Part shown: positions 53,517-63,538 of the stretch, piece after piece | Layout of the letters: each line of letters opens with the position of its first letter | Position numbering within the stretch: the first letter of the stretch is position 1 | Program-made: the position numbers and the translations under genes | NCBI RefSeq assembly: GCF_014640195.1 | Contig: NZ_BMGM01000008.1 | Location: 62,001-126,000, forward strand | Source of the DNA: Psychroflexus planctonicus | GTDB taxonomy: Bacteria > Bacteroidota > Bacteroidia > Flavobacteriales > Flavobacteriaceae | Reading direction: 5' to 3' | Length of the DNA: 64,000 nt | The notes under the pieces: generated by a model | Databases searched by the model: none | What the model was told of the DNA's origin: nothing | What the model saw: the letters and a program-made list of their open reading frames with translations, nothing else

Positions 53517-54512
53517 TCAATTAGTTGGGCAAGGTTGAGCAGGTTCGCCAGTCATTTCTAAAACTTCATTGTTAGAAGATATTTCGTAGTTTCCTAAATT
53601 TAAGATATTTAAGGTTATGTTTTGTTCTCCATCACTTCTCTCCAAGGTTATATTATTTAAAACTACTTGCACGCTAAAAGTTCTGCTTATTTGATTGGTT
53701 CTAAACAGGTCAATTTCTAGTGTTTCTGCAACATCAGGATTCAGGTAATGTGGTATGCCTTCTTCATTAGTCGCTGTTCTTGGATTTAAAATAGGGTTTC
53801 CATTATCGTCCAATTCATCAAAAGCATTTAGATCTTCATATCGAGTAATTACACCGTCATTATCATCATCTTCATCTAAATAATTAGGTATTCCATCTTC
53901 ATCAAAATCAGGATAAACATTAGGATTATCATTGTTTACAATTTCAACAGAAGTTGGTACATTATCGTTATCATCATCCGTATCTAAAAAATCAGGAATA
54001 CCATCGCCATCTGTATCATCATTAAATAAGTTTCCATCGCCATTTATATCTTCTTCAAAAGCAGGAACATCATCATTATCATCTTGGTCTGTAATCAAGA
54101 AAATAAGTTGAGCTTCTCCACCGCTAAGACTGGTAAATTCTTCAATAACAGTAGGGTTTGCAGGTGGAATTTGTTGGCAAAAATAATCTGCTCCAGCCAC
54201 ATCATTACTTAGCCTTCTATAGGTTATTTTGTTGTTTTGATTCAACGGAATTACAACAGGATCAGGCGGACATAAACCTTCAAAACGACCAGTAAAACCT
54301 GAAAGTTCGAACTCAAATGAAATGGCTTCGTTGGTTTCATCATTTACATTATGCAACACATTTATTGTGTTAACTTTACACAGGTTGAGCTCTGTATCTG
54401 AGCTGTAATCAAAATTAGAAACAATTACGTCGCCGTCGTTACAAGCTAAAACACCAAATAAACTGAGTAACCAAAAATACTTTTTCAAAATAATTTTTTT
54501 ACAAAAATACAT
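53517..54512 (-). CDS. Lipoprotein with Asp-rich thrombospondin-3-like calcium repeats, function unknown
   Basis: A 331-residue exported protein. A lipoprotein signal ends in LFGVLACNDGD. The N-terminal half is beta-rich (FTGRFEGLCPPDPVVI). The centre holds Asp/Asn-rich calcium-binding repeats such as DTDGDGIPDFLDTDDDNDNV and DEDGIPNYLDEDDDNDGV, the TSP3-like spacer common in flavobacterial surface proteins. A C-terminal beta domain ends in PAQPCPTN. There is no T9SS tail. Divergent from the cysteine desulfurase gene. Role unknown, possibly a Ca2+-stabilised surface protein. Confidence 0.75.
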   Translation of the reverse strand: MYFCKKIILKKYFWLLSLFGVLACNDGDVIVSNFDYSSDTELNLCKVNTINVLHNVNDETNEAISFEFELSGFTGRFEGLCPPDPVVIPLNQNNKITYRRLSNDVAGADYFCQQIPPANPTVIEEFTSLSGGEAQLIFLITDQDDNDDVPAFEEDINGDGNLFNDDTDGDGIPDFLDTDDDNDNVPTSVEIVNNDNPNVYPDFDEDGIPNYLDEDDDNDGVITRYEDLNAFDELDDNGNPILNPRTATNEEGIPHYLNPDVAETLEIDLFRTNQISRTFSVQVVLNNITLERSDGEQNITLNILNLGNYEISSNNEVLEMTGEPAQPCPTN

Positions 54513-54599
54513 ATTTAAAGTCTAATTCATTTAGCTGATTTTAATCAATATGAATGTAGATATCTATTCAATTCTTAATTTTTAGTTGAAGAATAAATG

Positions 54600-54607
54600 T
54601 ACTTTTG
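54600..54607 (+). promoter_or_regulatory. -7 promoter element of the cysteine desulfurase gene
   Basis: TACTTTTG fits TAnnTTTG, 25 bases before ATG 54632, and rules against the in-frame upstream start at 54605. Confidence 0.45.
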
Positions 54608-54631
54608 TACAAACAGATTTATTTTTTTCTA

Positions 54632-55798
54632 ATGAAACAAGTTTATTTAGATAATGCAGCAACCACTTGCTTACGTACAGAAGTAATAGATATTATTACA
54701 GATACTTTGCAAAATTGTTATGGCAATCCATCTTCTACACATGCTTTTGGAAGATCTGCTAAATCTAAAATAGAACAAGCCCGAAAATCTATTGCCAAAC
54801 TTTTACATGTGAGTGCGGCGGAAATAGTTTTCACTTCAGGTGGCACAGAAGCTGATAATTTGGTTATACATAACGCAGTTCGCGATTTGGACGTAGGAAG
54901 AATTATTACTTCTAAAATAGAACATCATGCCGTTTTAAATGCTGTTGAATTTCTTGAAAAACAACATCAAGTGCATGTAGATTATGTAGATTTAGACGAA
55001 AATGGAGATGTTAATTTGAAGCATTTAGAAGACTTATTACAAAACTCAGCTTCTAAAACTTTAGTGAGCTTGATGCACATTAATAACGAAATTGGTAATA
55101 TTTTACCGCTTCAAAAAGTAGCAATTCTTTGCAAAGCAAATGATGCTTTATTTCATAGCGATACGGTTCAATCTATCGGGCACTTCGATTTAAACTTACA
55201 AGAAACACCTATTGACTTTTTAGCTGCTAGCGCACATAAATTTCATGGACCTAAAGGAGTTGGTTTTGCCTTTATTCGAAAAGGTTTACCCATTAAAGCT
55301 TTAATTCACGGTGGTGCTCAAGAACGTGGTTTTAGAGCTGGAACTGAAAACGTACACAATATTGTTGGCATGGAAAAAGCTTTAGAAATGGCTTATTCCA
55401 ATCTCAGTGTTGAAAAAAATACAATTCTGAATCTCAAGCATTATTTTATTGAAGAATTGAAAAAACACATTCCTGAAGTTCAATTTAACGGTCAATCTTC
55501 AAATACTGAAAAAAGCACGTATACCTTGGTAAATGTGAGTATTCCAGTAAAACCAGAACAAGCTGCATTGATGCTGTTTCAATTGGATTTAAAAGGAATT
55601 GCTTGTTCAAAAGGAAGCGCTTGCCAAAGTGGAAGCGATCAAGGTTCCTTCGTGCTCAATGAAATTTACGACATCGAACGTTTGAAAAACCCGAACTTGC
55701 GTTTTTCATTTTCGCACTACACTACCAAAGCAGAATTAGATTATGTAGTAGAAACTTTAGTAACATTTGCCAAAACAGGAAAATTAGCTAAAGCTTAG
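54632..55798 (+). CDS. Cysteine desulfurase (IscS/NifS-like)
   Basis: A 388-residue PLP enzyme taking sulfur from cysteine for Fe-S clusters and tRNA thiolation. Motifs: MKQVYLDNAATT at the start, TSGGTEADNL, the PLP Lys in AASAHKFHGPKG (~200), HGGAQERGFRAGTEN, and the catalytic Cys in CSKGSACQSG (~332) on the mobile loop. It belongs to the IscS/NifS class rather than SufS. It is not in an isc operon here. It could feed MnmA (9521), which is an inference. Its stop codon overlaps the convergent GH13 stop. Confidence 0.92.
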   Translation: MKQVYLDNAATTCLRTEVIDIITDTLQNCYGNPSSTHAFGRSAKSKIEQARKSIAKLLHVSAAEIVFTSGGTEADNLVIHNAVRDLDVGRIITSKIEHHAVLNAVEFLEKQHQVHVDYVDLDENGDVNLKHLEDLLQNSASKTLVSLMHINNEIGNILPLQKVAILCKANDALFHSDTVQSIGHFDLNLQETPIDFLAASAHKFHGPKGVGFAFIRKGLPIKALIHGGAQERGFRAGTENVHNIVGMEKALEMAYSNLSVEKNTILNLKHYFIEELKKHIPEVQFNGQSSNTEKSTYTLVNVSIPVKPEQAALMLFQLDLKGIACSKGSACQSGSDQGSFVLNEIYDIERLKNPNLRFSFSHYTTKAELDYVVETLVTFAKTGKLAKA

Positions 55799-57462
55799 TA
55801 TTGCAACTTTTCTAATAAAACGGTTTCCGAAGAAGAAGAAAAACTTATTTTCCCGTTTACCACTTTTACCTGCTTTTCAGAAATAGCATCAAAAAGTAAA
55901 TCGCCATTTTTAAATATGGAACTGACGTCAATATTTTTTTCATTTTCGGTATAGTCTAATGCTACAATTACTTGGTCTTGATAATCATCATCTTGAAAAA
56001 TTCTTGAAAACACATAGGGTTCTTCTTGTATTTGTTGATGTTTTCCTGCTCCAACTGAAGGATGTTGTGCTCTAAATTTTCCTAATTTTTGCCAATAGCT
56101 TAAGACTTTTTGCTTTTCAGGAATGCTGTCTAATTCTTCCCAATTCATAAAAGAACGCAAAGTAGCATCGCCTTCGGTTTCTTCAATTTCTAAAAGCCTT
56201 GCAGATTCGTCGCCATAATAAATTTGTGCAGTTCCTGGAGAAAGTAAAAGTCGGTTAGCCGCTTCTTTGTTTTTAAGGCGTTTAGGATCAAAAGGCTTGC
56301 CGTCATCATGAGAACTCATGTAATTTACAATTCCATATCCATTCAATTCATTTTCTAAAACACTGGCGTATTTACTAAAATGTGATTCGTAATCTTGTTG
56401 AAGTGCATTCCATTTCAATTCAAAATTGATGAGGCTGTTGAAGGCATCATCAAAATAATTTACTTGTCGATCTCCATAATCATAGGCTTTTAGGTTACTA
56501 ATAGCATAGTTGTATACTTCCCCAAGCAAATAAAAGTCTTGATGGTCTACTGCTTTTTCTGGATTTTCTTCTTTCCATTGAGCAAAAGCGCGATCGCAAA
56601 TTTCTTTAAATTCTTGCCAAACATAAGCTTCGGTATGTTTCACGGTATCTACTCTATATCCATCAATTCCAAAATCGGTAATGTAATCAGAAAGCCATTT
56701 CATAATATAAAATCGGGGTGCTTTAGGATAACCTGTTTCTTTAAAAAAAGCATTTAATGAAGCTACTTCTTCTTTGTATCTACCTTCGTTTTTCCATTTT
56801 TCAATAAGCGCAGGCGGAAGTTTTACAGCTGCATCACTTTCAGTTAGGATATCTGGTAAATTATCTACCAAAGTACAGCTTACAGTAGTTTCAAAATTTT
56901 CGTAAGTGCAAGTAGGAGAGACTCTCACCCAATCTTCTGGCCAAATTTCGTCTTTCTCGGTTACAGGTCCGATATGATTTACAACAGCATCTAATAAAAT
57001 CCGAATATCGAATTCATGCGCTGTATCAACCAGTTCTTTTAAATCTGCTTTGGTTCCAAAATTCGGGTCTAAACTTGTCCAGTCTTTTGTCCAATAGCCA
57101 TGGTAAGCATAGGTTTTACCAGTTCCTTCGTTGGTTCCACCGTGAATTTGCTCTACAATAGGTGTAAGCCAAATGGCGTTTACACCTAAATCTGTAAAAT
57201 AACCATCTTTTATTTTCTGGGTAATACCTTTTAAATCTCCACCTTCAAAACCCCGTAAAACCCCTGTTTTTTCTGTTCTATCAAAGTTAGTGTCGTTGGT
57301 TTCGTCACCATTATTAAAACGGTCGGTTAATAAGAAATAAATGGTAGCTGCATTCCAATGAAATGGTACTTCTTCCACTTTCATTTCAACTTCATCTTCT
57401 TTGGTTTGGCAGCTTAAGCTTATTAATATGAAGCTGAGTAGGAGTATGGTGTTTTTTTTCAT
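55795..57462 (-). CDS. GH13 alpha-amylase-family lipoprotein
   Basis: A 555-residue lipoprotein (signal ending LISLSCQT). GH13 barrel with the four conserved regions: LLDAVVNHIG (I), GYRVDTVKH with nucleophile Asp (II, ~272), LLGEVYN with acid/base Glu (III, ~315) and MSSHDDG (IV, ~385), then a C-terminal beta domain ending ETVLLEKLQY. It degrades alpha-1,4-glucan (starch, glycogen or maltodextrin), probably in the periplasm or at the cell surface. The TonB-dependent receptor lies directly upstream on the same strand, but there is no SusD, so this is not a full starch utilization locus. Confidence 0.92.
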   Translation of the reverse strand: MKKNTILLLSFILISLSCQTKEDEVEMKVEEVPFHWNAATIYFLLTDRFNNGDETNDTNFDRTEKTGVLRGFEGGDLKGITQKIKDGYFTDLGVNAIWLTPIVEQIHGGTNEGTGKTYAYHGYWTKDWTSLDPNFGTKADLKELVDTAHEFDIRILLDAVVNHIGPVTEKDEIWPEDWVRVSPTCTYENFETTVSCTLVDNLPDILTESDAAVKLPPALIEKWKNEGRYKEEVASLNAFFKETGYPKAPRFYIMKWLSDYITDFGIDGYRVDTVKHTEAYVWQEFKEICDRAFAQWKEENPEKAVDHQDFYLLGEVYNYAISNLKAYDYGDRQVNYFDDAFNSLINFELKWNALQQDYESHFSKYASVLENELNGYGIVNYMSSHDDGKPFDPKRLKNKEAANRLLLSPGTAQIYYGDESARLLEIEETEGDATLRSFMNWEELDSIPEKQKVLSYWQKLGKFRAQHPSVGAGKHQQIQEEPYVFSRIFQDDDYQDQVIVALDYTENEKNIDVSSIFKNGDLLFDAISEKQVKVVNGKISFSSSSETVLLEKLQY

Positions 57463-57506
57463 TGTTTTAAGATTTTGATAGTTAACAGTTTTTTAAATGA
57501 ATGAAT

Positions 57507-59972
57507 TTAAAACCGAGCGCTCATTTTTAAATTGAAAACCCGTGGACTTAAAAAATTAGGAATGGCAAATTGACCTCCCGTACTGGCATCACGAACAAAG
57601 GTATTGGTAATGGAATTCAGCCTATCGAACATATTGAATATTTCAACTCCAAAACTCAAGTATCTAAAAAAACCAAGTAAACTTCCTTCTTCGTACGTAT
57701 CAGTTTCTTCTACCAAAGCATAATTAAAACCCACGTCTACGCGTTGGTAATCGGGCAATCTATTTTGAAATAAAAACGGATCGGCGAAACGAGGTGAGCC
57801 GCCCGGCAAACCGGTGTTATATACCATATTTAGATACACCTTCATTTTCGGAAACTTCGGGACATAATCCTGAAACAAGATGGCAAATTTTAAGCGTTGA
57901 TCGGTAGGTCTAGCAAAGTAACCGCGTTCGTCTTGTCTTTCTTCGGTTTTTAAATATCCCACACTTACCCAACTTTCAGTTCCTGGAACAAATTCACCAT
58001 TCATTCTTAAATCCAAACCGTAGGCATAAGCGCGCGCGTCATTTCTTGCTCTGTAGCGAATCCGTACATTTTCGATGGTGAACGGATTTAAATTGGTAAT
58101 GTCTTTGTAGTAGGCTTCAGAAATTAATTTAAAAGGTCGATTCCATAATTTGAAACTATAATCGTTTCCTGCTACCAAATGTATAGATTGTTGTGCTTTT
58201 ACATTTGGATTTACCACGCCAACAGAATCGCGCAATTCTCTGTAAAATGGTGGTTGATGATAATAACCTCCAGCCAGCCTAAAAACCATGTCTTTTTTCC
58301 AATTGGGTTTAATACTGAATTGAGCACGTGGACTTACCACGGTTTGTGTTGTACTTTCTATATTTTTACCATTAACCGTCCAAGTTTGGCTTCGTACTCC
58401 TGCATTTGCCCAAGCTTCAGTTTCTCCAATTTTAGTTCGGTAACTCCACTGCAAAAATCCAGCTAAACGGTCAACTTGCGTTTCATTATAAGTTCTAATG
58501 CGTTCAAAAGGTTCAATTTCTGCATCGTAAGGAGTGTAAGGTTGGTCGTTTACAAATTCGGGAAAAGGCGGTCTAACATTAAAACCTGCGGAGTCAATAA
58601 CTTCATATTCTTGTAAACGGTCTCTGAAATCTTCGCGGGTGTATTTTGCACCCCATTCAATTAAATGATCATTGGCTTTATAACTTCCCAAATGTTCAAT
58701 ATTGATAATAAACGCATCTAAGTTATTTCTACCATGAATAAATTGAGAGCCCGCACCTTCGGTAAATTCTACTTCGCCAAAATTTTCATCGCCAAAGTTT
58801 CCGCTTACTGCACCCAATCGGTATTGTGCTAAAATATCAAAATGTTCTTGTTCTTTGGTGTGGTAAGCCGAAGTAATCAACTTAGCTGTAAAATTGTCGT
58901 TGGGTTTATAAGAAGCTTTTGCAGCTCCAAAATAGGTTTCGTAACGGTTATCTTCTCTACCTTCATAAAACACCAAAAGCGCCTGAGGGTCTTGTACCGT
59001 ACCAAAATTGGTTTGTCTAGTGAATGGTTCGTACTCGTATGTATTTAAGGAAATATTTCCTAGAAAACTGAGTTCAAATTTTTCATTAAATTGATACGAT
59101 ATATAGGTTTGAGCATCTGTAAAACGCGGGATGAAATTGGCTTCAACTTGTTTAGCATTTACAAATAAGCTGTTGTCTCGATAGCGCACACCACCGATGG
59201 CACTTAGTTTTTTGTTTTTTGAAACTCCTTCAAAACTGATGCTTCCGCCGAGTAAACTAGCTTCAAAAGAACCTGCAAAATCAACTGGCCTACGATAGGT
59301 AATATCCAGCACAGAAGACATTTTATCTCCGTATCTGGATTGGAATCCACCTGCAGAAAATTCAACTTTTCTAACCATGTCGGTGTTTACAAAACTCAAG
59401 CCTTCTTGTTGACCACTACGGACTAAAAATGGACGATAAACTTGTATGTCGTTTACATATACTAAGTTTTCATCGTAACTTCCGCCACGAACGGAGTATT
59501 GAGTGCTTAATTCATTGTTTGAGTTTACTCCAGGCAAGGTGTTCAAAATATTTTCAATACCAGGATTAGCGCCTGGGATACGTCTAACTGTTTCTGGTGT
59601 TAAGGTAGTTACACCTTCAACTCGAGCACGATTTTGCTGGGTAATCACAACTTCGCCAATTTGCTCAACATCTGTTTTTAAAACAAAGTTTAATTCAATG
59701 TTTTCGTAAGGTTGAAGCTGAATTTTAGATGTGATGGATTCCATTCCTAAGAAGGAAATTTTTAAAACCACTTTTTGGTTAGCAGGAATTTGTAAAATAT
59801 AAAATCCATTTTCATTAGAAGATGTTCCGCCGCCGTTGTAAGTAATATCTGCAGATGGAATAGGCGTGTTTTGTTCGTCGAAAATAATTCCTTTTACGGT
59901 GGCTGTTGTTTGTGCATAGCTTTGTAAACAAGCACAAAATATTAAGAATTTAAGAATGTGAGAAAACTTCAA
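57507..59972 (-). CDS. TonB-dependent receptor with N-terminal CarboxypepD_reg-like domain (TTG start)
   Basis: An 821-residue outer-membrane receptor. With the TTG at 59972 it opens MKFSHILKFLIFCACLQSYA, a normal signal peptide; a carboxypeptidase-regulatory-like domain ~25-110 follows (GIIFDEQNTPIPSADITYNG), then a plug ~115-230 (NIENILNTLPGVN-like) and a barrel ending RVFNLKMSARF. No SusD partner. No in-frame ATG exists near the signal peptide; another TTG at 60044 would overlap the upstream peptidase gene by 62 bases. Cargo unknown; co-direction with the GH13 gene hints at maltodextrins but siderophore or metal cargo is equally possible. Confidence 0.87.
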   Translation of the reverse strand: MKFSHILKFLIFCACLQSYAQTTATVKGIIFDEQNTPIPSADITYNGGGTSSNENGFYILQIPANQKVVLKISFLGMESITSKIQLQPYENIELNFVLKTDVEQIGEVVITQQNRARVEGVTTLTPETVRRIPGANPGIENILNTLPGVNSNNELSTQYSVRGGSYDENLVYVNDIQVYRPFLVRSGQQEGLSFVNTDMVRKVEFSAGGFQSRYGDKMSSVLDITYRRPVDFAGSFEASLLGGSISFEGVSKNKKLSAIGGVRYRDNSLFVNAKQVEANFIPRFTDAQTYISYQFNEKFELSFLGNISLNTYEYEPFTRQTNFGTVQDPQALLVFYEGREDNRYETYFGAAKASYKPNDNFTAKLITSAYHTKEQEHFDILAQYRLGAVSGNFGDENFGEVEFTEGAGSQFIHGRNNLDAFIINIEHLGSYKANDHLIEWGAKYTREDFRDRLQEYEVIDSAGFNVRPPFPEFVNDQPYTPYDAEIEPFERIRTYNETQVDRLAGFLQWSYRTKIGETEAWANAGVRSQTWTVNGKNIESTTQTVVSPRAQFSIKPNWKKDMVFRLAGGYYHQPPFYRELRDSVGVVNPNVKAQQSIHLVAGNDYSFKLWNRPFKLISEAYYKDITNLNPFTIENVRIRYRARNDARAYAYGLDLRMNGEFVPGTESWVSVGYLKTEERQDERGYFARPTDQRLKFAILFQDYVPKFPKMKVYLNMVYNTGLPGGSPRFADPFLFQNRLPDYQRVDVGFNYALVEETDTYEEGSLLGFFRYLSFGVEIFNMFDRLNSITNTFVRDASTGGQFAIPNFLSPRVFNLKMSARF

Positions 59973-59982
59973 ATGGAATAAA

Positions 59983-61692
59983 TTAATTTTTTCTAAAAAT
60001 TTCAGCTTCAAATATACTCGTATTTCCAACTTTATCGGTAACAATCAACTTAAAATCATTTTTTCCGTCTTTAAATTTCCCATCGTTAAAATCGTATGTA
60101 AGTTCATTGTCTTTGTATTCGTATTCCATTAAAATAAATTCGTCATTTACGCTTGCTCTGTAATTTTCAATTCCAGTGGTTTCGTCTTCAATTTTAATTT
60201 TTAAATATCGGTAATTAGACATCCATTTTTTATCTCTTACATTTATGGGTGTTATTTTTGGTTCGTCATGATCATAAGCAATTTCATAACGTCCAAAATC
60301 TTTAATTAGTGCAGTTATTCTGTCTTTTTTTCGAACGGTTGAAGTGTAGTATTTTGCACCCCAAGGCATTACTTTTGCCACGTACATTTTTTGTTGAATA
60401 TCTGAAGGAAAACTGCTAACATCAAAACCTAAATGCACGGTGTTGTGTATTGGTGTTCTGTAGTCATGAAGCTCTATGGCATTAAATTCAAACTCAATTT
60501 GAAGATAGGTGTCTTCGTACAATGCTTGTTTCGGAAAATAAACATCTATGTTTTTTTCTTCAAAGGCTACACCATATTTAGATTGTACAAAATAAGGTGT
60601 TTCTTTTTGGCTTGAAGCTTTTATAATTTCATTTTTTTTGGCTTCAACTGGAATATGAATTTCCTGTTGGTTACCAGCAAAGTCTTGAACAACAATTTCA
60701 TATTTGTAATTTAAACCTTCTTCATCAATCAATAGCACTCCACCTCGATCATGAAAAGTGTTTATGCCTAAAGGATTGTTTGCTTCTATGAACAATTTTT
60801 GAATTCGTTGTTTGTTTTCTTTGTAATGAAAAAAATCGATTAATCTATTGATGTATCTAGTTTCTGAAAACGAAAAAAGATTGAATTCTTGTAGAAAGTT
60901 TAGATTTCCATTTACTGAAGTTTGAATTTTATATATGCCATTTCTATTTATGGCTTTGTTCAGTTGATCGTCTGTACTAATACCGAAGCCAATTTTGCCA
61001 AAAGCCGTCATTTTATCTGCTTGGTAAATTCCATTTTGGTCTCTTCTAAGTTGAATTCTTTTCTTTCCTTGAATTCCTTCTACTTGCGCGCTATCTTCCA
61101 AGGTGTATGCCCAAACACTTTTAATTCTTGGTTTGATGTCATCGGTTATTTCTTCAAAACCAAATAACAACGGATTCATGGGTCTAGAATTCTTGTCCCT
61201 AATTTCAAAATGAACATGTGGACCGCCACTTGAACCAGTATTACCGCTATATGCAATTACTTCTCCTTGTTCCACAGGAAACAATTCTGAATTCGGAAAA
61301 AGCTCAATTTCGTAAGATTCTTTAATGTATTGCTGCTTTTTAATATGCGCTTCAATTTCTGGAGCAAATTCGTCTAAATGTGCGTAGACTGTTTGATAGC
61401 CATTGGGATGCTTTATGTACAAAGCTTTACCGTATCCAAATTCTTGAATTTTAATTCGGCTAATGTAGCCATCGGCACTTGCTTTTACGGGTAAACCAAT
61501 TCTGCCTTGTGTTTTAATATCCATTCCTGCATGAAAATGGTTATTACGGAGTTCTCCAAATGTACCTGATAAAATTAAAGGCACATCTACTGGTTTAATA
61601 AAGTATTCTTGAGGAATTTCTTGTGATGCCGCAGAAAAATTAAATAATAAAGTACAGATTAAAGCACAGAGACAAAACGTAAAATGCTTCAT
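59983..61692 (-). CDS. M23 family (LytM-like) metallopeptidase
   Basis: A 569-residue exported protein. Signal peptide (~1-22), then a LytM domain ~35-180 with the zinc ligands in NNHFHAGMDIKT (H...D) and GPHVHFEIRD (HxH), both intact, followed by ~390 residues of beta-rich, uncharacterised domains (ending FEAEIFRKN). LytM peptidases cut peptide cross-links in peptidoglycan; the long C-terminal part may direct localisation. A -7 element (minus TATTTTTG) is at 61724-61731. The receptor gene starts 11 bases after its stop. Confidence 0.9.
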   Translation of the reverse strand: MKHFTFCLCALICTLLFNFSAASQEIPQEYFIKPVDVPLILSGTFGELRNNHFHAGMDIKTQGRIGLPVKASADGYISRIKIQEFGYGKALYIKHPNGYQTVYAHLDEFAPEIEAHIKKQQYIKESYEIELFPNSELFPVEQGEVIAYSGNTGSSGGPHVHFEIRDKNSRPMNPLLFGFEEITDDIKPRIKSVWAYTLEDSAQVEGIQGKKRIQLRRDQNGIYQADKMTAFGKIGFGISTDDQLNKAINRNGIYKIQTSVNGNLNFLQEFNLFSFSETRYINRLIDFFHYKENKQRIQKLFIEANNPLGINTFHDRGGVLLIDEEGLNYKYEIVVQDFAGNQQEIHIPVEAKKNEIIKASSQKETPYFVQSKYGVAFEEKNIDVYFPKQALYEDTYLQIEFEFNAIELHDYRTPIHNTVHLGFDVSSFPSDIQQKMYVAKVMPWGAKYYTSTVRKKDRITALIKDFGRYEIAYDHDEPKITPINVRDKKWMSNYRYLKIKIEDETTGIENYRASVNDEFILMEYEYKDNELTYDFNDGKFKDGKNDFKLIVTDKVGNTSIFEAEIFRKN

Positions 61693-61723
61693 AACAGACT
61701 GATTTACAAAATAGGTTGAATTT

Positions 61724-61731
61724 CAAAAATA
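61724..61731 (-). promoter_or_regulatory. -7 promoter element of the M23 peptidase gene
   Basis: The minus strand reads TATTTTTG, 32 bases before ATG 61692. Confidence 0.4.
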
Positions 61732-61815
61732 AGAAATTTATAGTAAGTGGACCAAGATTAACCATCTCTATTTATGCCAATTTGAATGACTAATGTGGAT
61801 AAACAAAAATAGATT

Positions 61816-62430
61816 TTAACGGATTGTATTGTAGTTAAGCTGCTGATTAATTTGGTCAATATATTCTAAAACTTCTACTTGTCCTTCTTTTTTAGCAGAA
61901 GAAGTAATAAAATAGGGTGGTAAACTTTCCCAAGTTTCCAACAACTTTTCTTTGTATGCTTCTACATTTCTAGTTTTGGCATTGGGCTTCAGTTTATCTG
62001 CTTTTGTAAAAACCAATGCAAACGGAATAGCTTGCTCGCCTAACCATTGCATGAATTCTAAGTCTATATTTTGAGCTTCGTGGCGAATGTCTATCAAAAC
62101 AAAAGCACTGACTAATTGCTTTCTTTTTTTAAAATAATCAGTAATAAACTTCTGAAAAACTTGCTTCTCTTTCTTGCTTACCCTAGCGTATCCGTATCCT
62201 GGTAAATCTACTAAATGCCAATTTTGGTTGATTAAAAAATGGTTGATCAACCTTGTTTTTCCAGGTCTACCAGACACCATTGCTAGTTTTTTATGGTCGG
62301 TAAGCATGTTAATAAGCGAAGATTTACCCACATTGCTTCTGCCAATAAATGCATATTCTGGCAGTTTGGTATCGGGACATTTTTCTACTTTGGTGTTGCT
62401 GATTATAAATTCAGCTGATTTAATTTTCAT
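61816..62430 (-). CDS. engB: Ribosome biogenesis GTP-binding protein EngB/YsxC
   Basis: A 204-residue TrmE-Era-type GTPase required for 50S subunit assembly. All G motifs are visible: [11 protein letters not shown] (G1), the G2 Thr in [19 protein letters not shown] (G3), TKADKL (G4) and TSSAKKEG (G5). Its ATG follows the alpha/beta hydrolase stop with no gap, so the two are co-transcribed from a promoter near 63218. Confidence 0.96.
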   Translation of the reverse strand: MKIKSAEFIISNTKVEKCPDTKLPEYAFIGRSNVGKSSLINMLTDHKKLAMVSGRPGKTRLINHFLINQNWHLVDLPGYGYARVSKKEKQVFQKFITDYFKKRKQLVSAFVLIDIRHEAQNIDLEFMQWLGEQAIPFALVFTKADKLKPNAKTRNVEAYKEKLLETWESLPPYFITSSAKKEGQVEVLEYIDQINQQLNYNTIR

Positions 62431-63195
62431 TTATAATGCGTTTTTACGCAGCCATTCGTGTAAAATCTCATTGAATAAGTCGGGATGTTCCATCATAGCA
62501 GCATGACCACATTTGTCTATCCAAAATAACTCTGAGTTAGGAAGCAATTTATTAAACTCATCTGCAACTTTAGGAGGAGTTACATCGTCTTGTTTACCCC
62601 AAATAATACAAGTAGGTTGTTTCATATTTGGTAAATCTTTTGCCATATTGTGGCGTATTGCACTTTTAGCAATAGATAAAATACGAATTAATTTATTTCT
62701 GTCTTTTATGGTTTGGTAAACATCTTCAATAATTTCTTCGGTGGCAACTGCCGGGTCGTAGAATACATCTTGCGCTTTTTTCTTAATGTATTCGTAGTCT
62801 CCTTTTTTAGGATAACTATCACCCATGGCACTTTCATATAGTCCAGAGCTACCAGTTATCACAAGACCTTTAATGTATTCCGGATACAATTTGGTAGTTA
62901 ATAAGCCAATATGTCCACCAAGTGAATTACCTAAAAGAATTACTTTTTCGTATTCACGGGCTTCAATAAATTCTTTAATAAATTTAGTGATGTTTTTAAT
63001 ATTGGTTTTCAACAATGGCATGTCATAGATAGGAAGCTCAGGTATCACTACTTTATAACCATGTTGTGGAAAGTAATCGGCTACGCCATCAAAATTACTT
63101 AGTCCGCCCATTAAGCCATGGAGTATGAGCATTGGTGTTCCTTCACCGCGTTCTATAAACTTAAATTTACCTTGTTGCTGTATTTCGTTTTCCAT
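62431..63195 (-). CDS. Alpha/beta hydrolase
   Basis: A 254-residue cytoplasmic hydrolase. Oxyanion segment LILHGLMGG (~23-31), nucleophile elbow GNSLGG (~88-93), acid in WGKQDDVTPP, and catalytic His in CGHAAMMEHPD. The triad is complete. The fold covers esterases, C-C hydrolases and haloperoxidases; the substrate cannot be told. It is paired with engB in Bacteroidota-like order. Confidence 0.87.
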   Translation of the reverse strand: MENEIQQQGKFKFIERGEGTPMLILHGLMGGLSNFDGVADYFPQHGYKVVIPELPIYDMPLLKTNIKNITKFIKEFIEAREYEKVILLGNSLGGHIGLLTTKLYPEYIKGLVITGSSGLYESAMGDSYPKKGDYEYIKKKAQDVFYDPAVATEEIIEDVYQTIKDRNKLIRILSIAKSAIRHNMAKDLPNMKQPTCIIWGKQDDVTPPKVADEFNKLLPNSELFWIDKCGHAAMMEHPDLFNEILHEWLRKNAL

Positions 63196-63217
63196 TCACT
63201 AGTGAAATTTGAAGTGC

Positions 63218-63225
63218 CAAATATA
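63218..63225 (-). promoter_or_regulatory. -7 promoter element of the hydrolase-engB operon
   Basis: The minus strand reads TATATTTG, 23 bases before ATG 63195. Confidence 0.5.
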
Positions 63226-63476
63226 CTTATATTTCTACAAGTATACTTATTTTTCTTGAATACCCAAATGCAAAGCCTTATAATCAAAGGCCTTTTGTAA
63301 AAAATTATGCGTGCATAGCTAATTTTACCTTCAGATTTCAAACTTTCCCACTTTTTTCCAAATTATGATTTTCAATAGGTGTTTTTTGAAACATCAATAA
63401 TAACCTTGCTTTTCGACACTTCTCAATATTATCTTAAATCTGAAATATTTAGATAGTTGAAAAACTTATCAACAAT

Positions 63477-63520
63477 GTGGAGTAAAGTGGGATAAAGTGG
63501 TAAAAAATTCAATATATTTG
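63477..63520 (+). promoter_or_regulatory. mraZ promoter with three MraZ boxes
   Basis: GTGG occurs at 63477, 63487 and 63497, an exact 10-base period, matching the TGGGN direct repeats that MraZ binds in other bacteria. The -7 element TATATTTG follows at 63513-63520, so bound MraZ would block the -33 region. It implies autorepression of the division and cell-wall cluster. Confidence 0.85.
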
Positions 63521-63538
63521 AATGATAAAATTAATAAA

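Larger units (their letters stand above)
63196..63538. other. Divergent spacer between the hydrolase-engB operon and mraZ
   Basis: Contains the leftward -7 element (63218) and the mraZ control region (63477-63520). The middle (about 63240-63470) shows no gene, repeat or clear terminator. Confidence 0.6.

Noticed and set aside
59983-60044. Longer start of the TonB-dependent receptor at TTG 60044
   Set aside because: It would overlap the M23 gene and bury the signal peptide behind ~24 extra residues; TTG 59972 fits better.
63460-63475. DnaA-box-like TTATCAACA before mraZ
   Set aside because: A single site with one mismatch to TTATCCACA and no cluster; not enough for an origin or DnaA control.
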